This document shows, in pieces, positions 1 to 5,680 of a DNA stretch of 5,680 bases (position 1 is its first letter; each line of letters starts with the position of its first letter). The translations under genes were made by a program, and so were the position numbers. The stretch is from Bacteroidota bacterium (lineage in GTDB: Bacteria; Bacteroidota; Bacteroidia; Bacteroidales; JADFUO01): NCBI GenBank assembly GCA_030614305.1, contig JAUWKH010000124.1, forward strand, positions 1 through 5,680. Direction: 5' to 3'. Under the pieces are notes generated by a model. That model had not been told where the DNA came from. It saw nothing but the letters and a program-made list of their open reading frames with translations, and did no database searches.

Positions 1-98
1 CATTAACTATTGATGCAAGCAAATTAAGTCCGGGAGTTTATTTCTACACGGTATTTGCAGGTGAGGATGCAGTAACAAAGAAAATGATTGTTAATTAA
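1..98 (+). CDS. C-terminal fragment of a T9SS cargo protein (type A sorting domain)
   Basis: This is the last 31 residues and TAA stop of a gene that begins left of the window; the reading frame starts at base 3. The translated end contains LSPGVYFYTVF followed by VTKKMIVN. This matches the end of the type IX secretion C-terminal sorting domain (TIGR04183-like): a GVYFY strand, a short turn, then a basic KK and a hydrophobic last strand. In this family the domain directs the protein across the outer membrane, after which it is cleaved and the cargo is anchored or released. The next gene downstream ends with a very similar segment (LPAGVYFYKI ... TKKFVLI), so two T9SS cargo genes lie in the same orientation. 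What the missing N-terminal part does cannot be seen. Confidence 0.85.
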   Translation, partial: LTIDASKLSPGVYFYTVFAGEDAVTKKMIVN

Positions 99-135
99 TT
101 TGTATTAAAACATTTCATTTCTCTATCAGTGAAAC

Positions 136-168
136 AGATCTACGAGGTTTTCAAAACCTCGTAAGTCT
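136..168. repeat. Palindromic hairpin repeat with ACGAGGTTTT arms, possible terminator of the upstream gene
   Basis: Arms TACGAGGTTTT (141-151) and AAAACCTCGTA (153-163) are perfect 11-bp complements around a single C at 152. The stem continues outward to 136 and 168 with one mismatch (C140 opposite A164) and one G-T wobble (T139 with G165). It starts 38 bases after the stop of the upstream gene, so a transcript could form a long hairpin there, but no T-run follows. From memory, palindromes built on ACGAGGTTTT are frequent between genes in Bacteroidota genomes. The outer mismatches would fit a decaying copy of such a dispersed repeat. Confidence 0.7.
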
Positions 169-216
169 TGAAGATTATTCTTGTTCGGACAACAGTGAAT
201 GTTTATAATGATAATA

Positions 217-319
217 AGCTGGTAAGCGGTTTGAAGTCAGTAAGCTACTTCGGTGCTAACTGAATTAAACTGTTTAGATTAAATGAAAACGGCAAATAAT
301 TTATAACCGCTAACCAGCT
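217..319. repeat. Nested inverted repeat with a UUCG-capped inner hairpin
   Basis: Outer arms are AGCTGGTAAGCGGTT (217-231) and AACCGCTAACCAGCT (305-319): 14 of 15 positions are complementary, with one A-A mismatch (A224 and A312). Inside lies a second hairpin, TCAGTAAGC (237-245) with GCTAACTGA (255-263), again broken by one A-A mismatch (A242 and A258). It is capped by AC-TTCG-GT (247-254), a C(UUCG)G tetraloop, with T246 bulged. Both stems therefore carry the same GTAAGC/GCTAAC block with the same central A-A. The element could be a structured leader RNA or a small non-autonomous mobile element with terminal inverted repeats. I recognise no known RNA family and found no clear target-site duplication. 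Confidence 0.6.
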
Positions 320-331
320 AATCCGGTAATC

Positions 332-358
332 TAAATTTGTAAAATATTATTACTTTTG
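332..358 (+). promoter_or_regulatory. Candidate Bacteroidota promoter elements for the beta-helix gene
   Basis: Two exact matches to the Bacteroidota -7 element TAnnTTTG occur: TAAATTTG (332-339) and TACTTTTG (351-358). The second would start transcription around 365, leaving a leader of about 20 bases that still includes the ribosome binding site. Neither has a TTTG at the usual -33 distance. The TTTG at 336-339 is only 11 bases before the second element. In an AT-rich gap such matches can arise by chance, so this is a weak call. Confidence 0.3.
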
Positions 359-375
359 AGAAAACATTTAATAAA

Positions 376-382
376 AAGGAGG
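376..382 (+). promoter_or_regulatory. Strong Shine-Dalgarno sequence AAGGAGG
   Basis: AAGGAGG lies four bases before the ATG at 387 and fixes that start. It is a near-complete complement of the 16S rRNA 3' end. The peptidase (2826) and GtrA (4734) genes have only A/T-rich sequence in the same position, as is usual in Bacteroidota, so this site stands out within the window. Confidence 0.75.
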
Positions 383-386
383 CATT

Positions 387-2621
387 ATGAAAAAATTTGT
401 ACTACTAATTTTTGCTTTGTTATTTTTTGCAACTCTTACTTATTCTCAGCAATACCTGCCATTGCAGGATAACTGGGAAATACCAAGCAACTCATGGATA
501 AAAATAGCTGCCGGCGATTATACATTCGGCGATTTTGATGAAGATGGTGTAATTCAGATTGTAGGAAAAGAAAATATTATTATTGATGGCGACAGTGTTA
601 CGGTTGATGGTGAGAATTATTTAGGTTATATGGTTTATATTGAAAATTCAAATAATATAGTAATCAAAAACTTTGATGCTGTTTTTAATTATTATTATGC
701 AACAGTAATTAAAAACTCACATAATATTGTAATAAATGATAATAACTTTTCATACAACCAAAAGGATACTACCGGATGGATCTCTATCTGGACAGGTGTT
801 GACCAGGCATTAGGAGGCGGTGTTTTAATGCACCAAAGCAGAGTTTCTGAGCTATTTTCAAATTTAATGACCCAACAAAATGATGGAATAGCTATGTATG
901 AATGCGATAGCATACATATCCATGATAATGTTTTAAACTGGAATACCGGATTTGGTGTCAGGATGAATTTTACTGACAGTTGTAATATTCATCACAATGA
1001 TTGCTCCCATGTCAACCGCGAGACCGATCCCAGCGATTGTGCAGCAATTTTGCTGATAGTTTCAAATGAAAACCGTGTGGAGCATAACGACTTAACATAT
1101 TCAGGTGACGGGATATTTTTAGGGCAATATAATTATTCAACAATTCCAAATAATAATTACTTTGCTTATAACGATTGTTCTTACTCACCTCACAATGCCA
1201 TTGAAGCTACATTTGCAGATGGAAATGTTTATAAAAACAATCTCTGCAATTACAGTCATTATGGTTTTTGGCTGGGATATTCTTTTAACAGCATAGTTGA
1301 CAGCAATGAAATAATTGGCAATCAATATTCAGGTATTGCTGTTGACAGGGGCTTTAATAATACATTTACAAATAATATAATAAACAATAATCCTAACGGC
1401 TTTGAACTATGGGAAGGTGATGGAATACCTCCTTATCAAGACCAGTTTTCGCATGATTATTATATTTATGATAATATTATTGAAGGTAACACTGTTGCAA
1501 TCTCGGCAAAGGAAACCGAGCATTTGGTTGTAAGGGACAATCAGTTCATAAATAACAGAAACGGTATATATCTTGAAGGATTATCAACAGATGATTCAAT
1601 AACCGCTAATCTTTTTGAACGAAGTATTTTTTTTCATATTGAAAATAATTCACAATATGATATTTGGGCTATTGATAATAATTTTATGATAAATGATGAG
1701 GAAATAATTGCATGCAATATTTATGATGTGTATGATAATCCGGCAAAAGGTGAAGTTATCTGGCATCCATACATTCCCGGTGATGAACCGGTATTTCAGA
1801 AAACCCCGCCTAACGACCTGTCGGAACCTCCGGCTGTATGGTATGCTTATCCTGAATCGTGTTGGTGGTATGGCTTGCATGAACCTACAATTATTGAATG
1901 GGATTCTACTGATAAGAAGGTTGGCTTTGCATCCGTTCATATTTCTACTCCTAATGGATGGGATATTGCTGCAACTTACAGACCCGGCGGCGATTCCATT
2001 GCCTCATGGAGTTTTACAGAAAACGATTCTATAAATATTTGGTTAAAATCAGAAAATTATTCCCCATATGGATTTCAATTTTGCCATATTATTTTAGGAA
2101 ATGACTGTGGCGCCTATTATAAATATACAACTTCAGCATCTTCAATTTTAAATCCGACAATCGGAACCTGGAAAAATTATTCAATTCCGATAACAGGCAA
2201 TTCTTTATGGTCAAGAACTTCGTTTGGCAATATTTCATTAGATAGTATTAGTTATTTTGAGTTTCATGCCGATACATGGGATGTGGGCTTTGAATTATGG
2301 ATTGACGGATTGCAATTCACACCATTTATTTTTACAGCAATTGAAAAACCCGCTGAATCCTCAACTTTTTCGCTTTCTCAAAATTATCCTAATCCATTCA
2401 GCAAATCAACAAGTATCAGATTTTATTTACCTGAACCATGTTTTGTAACATTAAGCATATTTGACGTTCAGGGAAATGAAATAAGAAAGATCATTAATGA
2501 AGAACGTGATTCAGGAAGTTATGAAGTTGAATTTGATGGTTCGGATTTACCGGCAGGAGTTTATTTTTACAAAATAATTACAAATAAATATTCTATTACG
2601 AAAAAATTTGTATTGATTTAA
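387..2621 (+). CDS. Secreted right-handed beta-helix (NosD-like) protein with T9SS sorting domain
   Basis: The 744-residue product is probably exported by Sec and then moved to the cell surface or medium by the type IX system. Residues 1-20 are a signal peptide (basic MKK, then a hydrophobic run, likely cut before QQ at 21). Residues about 55-450 are a right-handed parallel beta-helix of the NosD/pectate-lyase-like kind. Short turns rich in asparagine recur (NNIVIKN, HDNVLNWN, IHHNDCS, NRVEHNDLTYSGDGIFL), closing with IYDVYDNPAKGEVIWHPYI, a typical cap of such helices. Residues about 485-648 are rich in aromatic residues and end in ELWIDGLQF, which suggests a jelly-roll, carbohydrate-binding-like domain. 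Residues about 662-744 are a sorting domain (SQNYPNPF, then LPAGVYFYKI, TKKFVLI). Proteins of this build often bind or cleave polysaccharides, but I see no catalytic residues that name a lyase or hydrolase, so substrate and activity are unknown. The start is set by the AAGGAGG four bases upstream. Confidence 0.88.
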   Translation: MKKFVLLIFALLFFATLTYSQQYLPLQDNWEIPSNSWIKIAAGDYTFGDFDEDGVIQIVGKENIIIDGDSVTVDGENYLGYMVYIENSNNIVIKNFDAVFNYYYATVIKNSHNIVINDNNFSYNQKDTTGWISIWTGVDQALGGGVLMHQSRVSELFSNLMTQQNDGIAMYECDSIHIHDNVLNWNTGFGVRMNFTDSCNIHHNDCSHVNRETDPSDCAAILLIVSNENRVEHNDLTYSGDGIFLGQYNYSTIPNNNYFAYNDCSYSPHNAIEATFADGNVYKNNLCNYSHYGFWLGYSFNSIVDSNEIIGNQYSGIAVDRGFNNTFTNNIINNNPNGFELWEGDGIPPYQDQFSHDYYIYDNIIEGNTVAISAKETEHLVVRDNQFINNRNGIYLEGLSTDDSITANLFERSIFFHIENNSQYDIWAIDNNFMINDEEIIACNIYDVYDNPAKGEVIWHPYIPGDEPVFQKTPPNDLSEPPAVWYAYPESCWWYGLHEPTIIEWDSTDKKVGFASVHISTPNGWDIAATYRPGGDSIASWSFTENDSINIWLKSENYSPYGFQFCHIILGNDCGAYYKYTTSASSILNPTIGTWKNYSIPITGNSLWSRTSFGNISLDSISYFEFHADTWDVGFELWIDGLQFTPFIFTAIEKPAESSTFSLSQNYPNPFSKSTSIRFYLPEPCFVTLSIFDVQGNEIRKIINEERDSGSYEVEFDGSDLPAGVYFYKIITNKYSITKKFVLI

Positions 2622-2697
2622 AGAGTTCAATCTCTAAAAGGGCAATAGAGTTATTATAAACTTGTACTGAACAAAAATACAAAAAATTGTATATGAT

Positions 2698-2725
2698 AAC
2701 CAACGGGTTAACCCGTTGGTTTTTT
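2698..2725 (+). terminator. Rho-independent terminator after the beta-helix gene
   Basis: AACCAACGGGTT (2698-2709) is followed directly by its exact complement AACCCGTTGGTT (2710-2721): a perfect 12-bp-arm palindrome, in RNA a 10-bp stem with a TTAA loop. A run of six T (2720-2725) follows immediately. It sits 76 bases after the beta-helix stop and before the peptidase gene. The T-run is only on the plus-strand side, so it should act on plus-strand transcripts. From memory, ACGGGTT-based palindromes are also multi-copy in Bacteroidota genomes. Confidence 0.8.
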
Positions 2726-2784
2726 GCAAATTTATAGGAACAATTTTTTTCGGTATAACAATATAAATCTAACAGGTTTATTAA

Positions 2785-2792
2785 TACCTTCG
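2785..2792 (+). promoter_or_regulatory. Candidate -7 element for the M28 peptidase gene
   Basis: TACCTTCG (2785-2792) matches the Bacteroidota -7 element TAnnTTTG in all but one position. It lies 33 bases before the ATG at 2826 and downstream of the terminator at 2698-2725, where a fresh promoter is needed. No clear TTTG sits at the expected -33 distance, so this is tentative. Confidence 0.3.
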
Positions 2793-2825
2793 CAGCTTAA
2801 TTTTATTACCTTAAATTTTATTTGG

Positions 2826-4622
2826 ATGAAACAAACATTATTTATAAAGTTGGCATTACTGATTTTAATAAATTTTAACGCTGGTTTATTTGCCCAGATT
2901 CAGCAAAATCCTGAAATAACCGTAAACGAGCTAAAAGAGCATATTTCTATTCTTGCCTCAGATTCTTTAAGAGGCAGAAAGCCGGGAACACCCGGAGGGA
3001 AAAAAGCAGCAGATTATATAAGAAATCAATTCAAAACTTTTGATGCCGGATTACTTGGTGATGATGGCTTTCAATATTTTAACGTTGTTACAGAAATAAA
3101 AACCGGTGATAACAACTCTTTTTCTTTTAAAAAGTTTGAAGGAAAACTTAACCAAGACTTTGCTCCATATTCGTTCAGTAAAAATGATGAACTAAAAGCA
3201 TCTGTCGTTTTTGTTGGGTATGGATTTGACATTGATAAAGACAGCATCAAATGGAACGATTATGAAAATATTGATGTGTCTGATAAATGGGTAATTATTT
3301 TAAGAGGCACACCTGATATTAACGAAGAAGAAAACAAATATTTGCCTTATGCCGATGACCGCGACAAAGTGTTGACGGCAAGAGACAAAGGTGCAGCAGG
3401 TGTTTTGTTTGTTACGGGTGTTGAAATTGATAAAGAAGATAACCTGGTCTCATTGTATTTTGATAAAACAAAATCAAATTCAGGTCTGCCTGTGATAAAT
3501 ATTAAAAGAAACATTACTGACAAAATACTGGAGCAAAATAATCAGACTATAGAAAATCTTGAAAAACAATTAAATAATAGTTATAAGCCTGCAAGTTTTG
3601 AAGTGCCTGTTATAGTTGACGCATCAACTGAGATTTTGCAGAAAATAGCTCGAACTCAAAATGTTGTTGCAATGATTGAGGGTAATGATCCTGTTCTGAA
3701 AAATGAATTTGTTGTAATTGGAGCTCACTATGATCATTTGGGTATGGGCGGACCTGGTTCGGGATCCAGAATGCCGGATACAAATGCAGTGCATAACGGC
3801 GCTGATGACAATGCTTCGGGAGTTGCCGGTATTATTGAAATTGCCGAAAAATTAGCAGCCCATAAAAATGAACTTAAAAGAAGCGTAATTGTTATGGCTT
3901 TTGGTGCTGAAGAAATGGGACTTCTCGGCTCAAAATATTTTACAGCCAATCCGTTGACAGATTTTGGAAATATCAAAACAATGATAAATTTTGATATGAT
4001 CGGTAGATTAAATCCTGAATCAAAAGCAATTGTTATAAGCGGCACAGGTACCTCAACCGAAGCTGTGTCAATTCTTGATAATTTAGCTGAAGGAAGTAAA
4101 ATCAAACTAAAATATTCTCCCGAAGGCTACGGACCTTCTGACCATGCTTCTTTTTATGCTGAAAATATTCCTGTGTTTTTTATCACAACAGGTGCTCACG
4201 CCGATTATCATACACCTTTTGATGATATTGAAATTATAAATTTTGAAGGTCAAAAATTAGTTGCTGATTTTTCTTATAATTTGATATTTGATATTATTAA
4301 CAGACCTGATAAACTTACATTCAAAGCTGCGGGACAAAAGAAGAAATCAAAATATGGGAAAAAGCTGAAAGTTACACTGGGAATTATGCCTGATTTTACA
4401 TCTGCTCAGGAAAATGGTCTGGCTGTGGGTGGAATTACTCCCGGTAAACCCGCTGAAAATGCAGGAATGTTGAAAGATGATTTAATTATTGCTATAGAAG
4501 GTAAACCCGTTAAAAATATTTATGATTATATGAATCGCCTGAAAAAAATTGAGCCGGGACAAATTATCACTGTTGATATCATCAGGAATGGGGAGAAGAA
4601 AGTTTTGCTGGTTAATCTGTAA
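2826..4622 (+). CDS. Exported M28 family zinc metallopeptidase with PA-like insert and C-terminal PDZ domain
   Basis: The 598-residue product is probably an exported aminopeptidase-type enzyme. Residues 1-23 are a signal peptide (MKQ, hydrophobic core, cut after LFA before Q24). Residues 33-70 (ELKEHISILASDSLRGRKPG) are the usual lead-in of this family, and about 115-230 look like a protease-associated (PA) insert. The catalytic domain (about 275-490) has the full M28 two-zinc set by motif match: H301 in GAHYDH, D327 in GADDNASG, E362 (base) and E363 in AFGAEEMGLLGS, D390 in NFDMIG, and H462 in ADYHTPFDD. Residues about 515-598 form a PDZ domain (GGITPGKPAENAGMLKDD), which may bind substrate C-termini. 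I start at ATG 2826 because the signal peptide begins there; an in-frame TTG at 2724 lies in the terminator T-run and would add 34 unlikely residues. No Shine-Dalgarno is visible. No sorting domain is present, so a periplasmic or outer-membrane-linked location is likely. The natural substrate is unknown. Confidence 0.9.
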   Translation: MKQTLFIKLALLILINFNAGLFAQIQQNPEITVNELKEHISILASDSLRGRKPGTPGGKKAADYIRNQFKTFDAGLLGDDGFQYFNVVTEIKTGDNNSFSFKKFEGKLNQDFAPYSFSKNDELKASVVFVGYGFDIDKDSIKWNDYENIDVSDKWVIILRGTPDINEEENKYLPYADDRDKVLTARDKGAAGVLFVTGVEIDKEDNLVSLYFDKTKSNSGLPVINIKRNITDKILEQNNQTIENLEKQLNNSYKPASFEVPVIVDASTEILQKIARTQNVVAMIEGNDPVLKNEFVVIGAHYDHLGMGGPGSGSRMPDTNAVHNGADDNASGVAGIIEIAEKLAAHKNELKRSVIVMAFGAEEMGLLGSKYFTANPLTDFGNIKTMINFDMIGRLNPESKAIVISGTGTSTEAVSILDNLAEGSKIKLKYSPEGYGPSDHASFYAENIPVFFITTGAHADYHTPFDDIEIINFEGQKLVADFSYNLIFDIINRPDKLTFKAAGQKKKSKYGKKLKVTLGIMPDFTSAQENGLAVGGITPGKPAENAGMLKDDLIIAIEGKPVKNIYDYMNRLKKIEPGQIITVDIIRNGEKKVLLVNL

Positions 4623-4628
4623 ATAAGT

Positions 4629-4673
4629 AGCAGTAATAATGGCAGTTTGCAGTGAGGATGTTCTGCCACTGCT
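4629..4673 (+). repeat. Weak imperfect hairpin after the peptidase gene
   Basis: AGCAG (4629-4633) and TGGCAG (4640-4645) can pair with CTGCCACTGCT (4663-4673), leaving TAATAA unpaired on the left and a 17-base loop. It begins seven bases after the peptidase stop. It is not followed by a T-run, so it is at best a processing or weak termination signal. The remaining bases before GtrA (4674-4733) are A/T-rich and show no promoter I can support. Confidence 0.3.
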
Positions 4674-4733
4674 GCTGTCACTCAATATAGAGATAAGAAA
4701 TTGAATGTTATAAGTTTTTATTAATATTTTTTT

Positions 4734-5129
4734 ATGTCCGAAATTTGGTCACTGTCTTTTTTATATAAATTTATAAAATTCGGAATTGTAGGTTTTTCCG
4801 GATTATTTATAGATTTCGGATTTACATACATCTGTAAGGAAATCCTTAAAATCCAGAAATATGTTTCAAATGCAATAGGTTTTACTCTTGCTGCCAGTTC
4901 AAATTATGTTTTAAACCGTGTATGGACTTTCAAAAGTACAGACCCTGAAATATTTGTTGAATATTCGGAATTTATTATAATCTCATTGATAGGTTTGGGT
5001 ATTAACACACTTATCCTTTGGATAATCGTAACTAAATTTAAGTTAAATTTTTACCTGTCAAAAGTTTTTGCAATAGCAGTAGTTACGGTTTGGAATTTTT
5101 TAGCAAATGCGTTTATTACATTTAGTTAG
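4734..5129 (+). CDS. GtrA-like small multi-pass membrane protein
   Basis: The 131-residue product looks like a GtrA/DPMS-like protein (PF04138) with four predicted membrane helices at roughly 12-34, 43-62, 77-99 and 107-127. Family hallmarks are visible: KFGIVGFSGLFIDFGF in helix 1, ASSNYVLNRVWTF after helix 2, and a closing NFLANAFITF resembling the family's NFxxNRxxTF ending. The usual arginine of that ending is alanine here. Family members are associated with the movement or use of lipid-linked sugars in cell-surface polysaccharide synthesis. The typical partner glycosyltransferase is not in this window, so its pathway is open. The ATG has no Shine-Dalgarno, only an A/T-rich lead. It follows the peptidase by 111 bases, and its last 8 bases overlap the 3' end of the convergent minus-strand gene. 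Length is normal for the family. Confidence 0.85.
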   Translation: MSEIWSLSFLYKFIKFGIVGFSGLFIDFGFTYICKEILKIQKYVSNAIGFTLAASSNYVLNRVWTFKSTDPEIFVEYSEFIIISLIGLGINTLILWIIVTKFKLNFYLSKVFAIAVVTVWNFLANAFITFS

Positions 5130-5680
5130 GTTTGTAGAATTTTATTTTTACTTCATTTCCATCAAAGACAGCATAAGAAAAATTTGTTATCCAATCGCCG
5201 AGAATTATTAAATTACAGGTTTCGGAAAGCTGAGCACTGATGGGTACATGCCTGTGTCCGAAAATAAAGTAATTGATTGAAGGTTCTTTTTTTAAAATTT
5301 CGTTGCTGTATTTGAACAGCATTTCCTCCTGAAGAGGAGTACTGTTTTCTTTTTTGCCTTCTTTGGCTAAATTTGCCAACCTGCTCTTTTTTGAAAAGTA
5401 CAAACCCATTTGTGCTCCTAAATCAGGATGAAGCCAACGAAATAACCACTGATTAAGTTTACACTCAAAAGTTTTTTTCAGGAATTTATAACCTGTATCA
5501 CCCGGTCCGAGTCCATCGCCATGTGCCAGATAAAAAATTTTTCCGTTAAATTTTTTAATAACAGGTTTTCGGTGAAGTTGAATATTAATTTCCCTGTTAA
5601 GATAATTAAAAGCCCAGATATCATGATTGCCGCGAAATAAATGAACAGGGATTCCCGAATCAGTAATTTCGGCTAATTTC
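5122..5680 (-). CDS. lpxH: UDP-2,3-diacylglucosamine diphosphatase (LpxH-type), 5' end outside the window
   Basis: The visible 185 residues are the C-terminal part of a calcineurin-like metallophosphoesterase; the reading frame stays open to the right edge. In the family, LpxH hydrolyses UDP-2,3-diacylglucosamine to lipid X and UMP, the fourth step of lipid A synthesis, at the inner face of the cytoplasmic membrane. Motifs in fragment numbering: RGNHDIW (16-22), AHGDGLGPGDTGYKFLKK (52-69) and FGHRHVP (140-146), giving the later metal-binding Asn and His residues. The HGDGLGPGD block followed by a W-rich segment (NQWLFRWLHPDLG) is characteristic of the Bacteroidota enzymes as I recall them. 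The N-terminal DxH and GDxxD metal motifs, about 60 residues, lie beyond the window, so the start and promoter cannot be seen. An internal Met at 5409 is not the start: conserved catalytic motifs lie upstream of it. The stop overlaps the end of the convergent GtrA-like gene by 8 bases. Confidence 0.85.
   Translation of the reverse strand, partial: KLAEITDSGIPVHLFRGNHDIWAFNYLNREINIQLHRKPVIKKFNGKIFYLAHGDGLGPGDTGYKFLKKTFECKLNQWLFRWLHPDLGAQMGLYFSKKSRLANLAKEGKKENSTPLQEEMLFKYSNEILKKEPSINYFIFGHRHVPISAQLSETCNLIILGDWITNFSYAVFDGNEVKIKFYKPN

Larger units (their letters stand above)
99..386. other. 288-base structured intergenic region
   Basis: No convincing coding sequence lies between the two T9SS cargo genes. 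The gap contains a long palindrome (136-168), a second nested set of inverted repeats (217-319), a 9-bp inverted pair (273-281 with 327-335), two matches to the Bacteroidota -7 promoter element, and a strong ribosome binding site just before 387. Each is described separately. Bases 99-135 and 169-216 show nothing I can assign. Confidence 0.7.

Noticed and set aside
217..319. Assigning the nested repeat to a known riboswitch or ribozyme
   Set aside because: I saw none of the conserved core sequences of the hammerhead, TPP, cobalamin, SAM or preQ1 classes.
695..913. Open frame on the minus strand inside the beta-helix gene
   Set aside because: It lies wholly within a well-supported gene and its product has no recognisable domain. 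It is best read as a by-product of the plus-strand coding sequence.
596..1560. Recurrent AATAAT/AATATT-like strings suggesting a tandem DNA repeat
   Set aside because: They encode the asparagine-rich turns of the beta-helix and vary in sequence and spacing. The repetition is at the protein level and not a DNA tandem array.
1650..2034. Overlapping open frames on both strands within the beta-helix gene
   Set aside because: Their translations have no domain resemblance and no start signals, and the plus-strand gene explains the region fully.
387..2621. Naming the beta-helix protein as a pectate or alginate lyase
   Set aside because: The fold is shared by many unrelated proteins, and I could not identify a catalytic set specific to any lyase family.
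2677..2692. Small hairpin ATACAA-AAAA-TTGTAT just before the terminator
   Set aside because: Six A/T-dominated base pairs in AT-rich intergenic DNA are expected by chance, and the adjacent GC-rich palindrome with a T-run is the better terminator.
2724..2825. In-frame extension of the peptidase gene to a TTG start at 2724
   Set aside because: The TTG lies in the T-run of the terminator. The extra 34 residues have no export signal, and a textbook signal peptide begins at the ATG at 2826.
3734..4105. Minus-strand open frame of 123 codons inside the peptidase gene
   Set aside because: It is antisense to the conserved zinc-site segment of the M28 domain, and its proline/serine-rich translation is typical of a shadow frame.
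4482..4685. Minus-strand open frame across the end of the peptidase gene
   Set aside because: Most of it is antisense to the PDZ domain, and it has no family resemblance or ribosome binding site.

Overview
This AT-rich window most likely comes from a Bacteroidota chromosome or a close relative in the FCB group. Three things point that way. Two successive genes end in type IX secretion (T9SS) C-terminal sorting domains. The M28 peptidase and GtrA genes have no Shine-Dalgarno sequence, which is usual in the phylum. The minus-strand gene at the right edge looks like the Bacteroidota form of the lipid A enzyme LpxH. An environmental Bacteroidales-like lineage fits best. The long-form sorting signal containing NYPNPF is also common in Ignavibacteria, so the order is not settled.

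Layout: positions 1-98 are the last 31 codons of a plus-strand T9SS cargo gene. Positions 99-386 form a structured non-coding gap. It holds a perfect 11-bp-arm palindrome that extends imperfectly (136-168), a second and more elaborate nested inverted repeat (217-319), and candidate promoter elements. Positions 387-2621 encode a 744-residue secreted right-handed beta-helix protein with a T9SS sorting domain, preceded by a strong AAGGAGG ribosome binding site. A perfect palindrome followed by a T-run (2698-2725) terminates it. Positions 2826-4622 encode a 598-residue exported M28 zinc peptidase with a PA-like insert and a C-terminal PDZ domain. A 111-base gap follows, then a small four-helix GtrA-like membrane protein (4734-5129). 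Its last 8 bases overlap the 3' end of a convergent minus-strand gene (5122-5680, 5' end outside the window) encoding a UDP-2,3-diacylglucosamine diphosphatase.

These genes share a cell-envelope theme: secreted or cell-surface proteins, an exported peptidase, a membrane protein of the polysaccharide/lipid-linked sugar type, and lipid A synthesis. They do not form an obvious operon or pathway. The terminator at 2698-2725 separates the beta-helix gene from the peptidase, and GtrA and LpxH converge. I see no defence system, CRISPR array, transposase or RNA gene of a known class. The least explained element is the nested inverted repeat at 217-319, which may be a structured RNA leader or a small non-autonomous mobile element. 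Nothing here amounts to a demonstrated new system.
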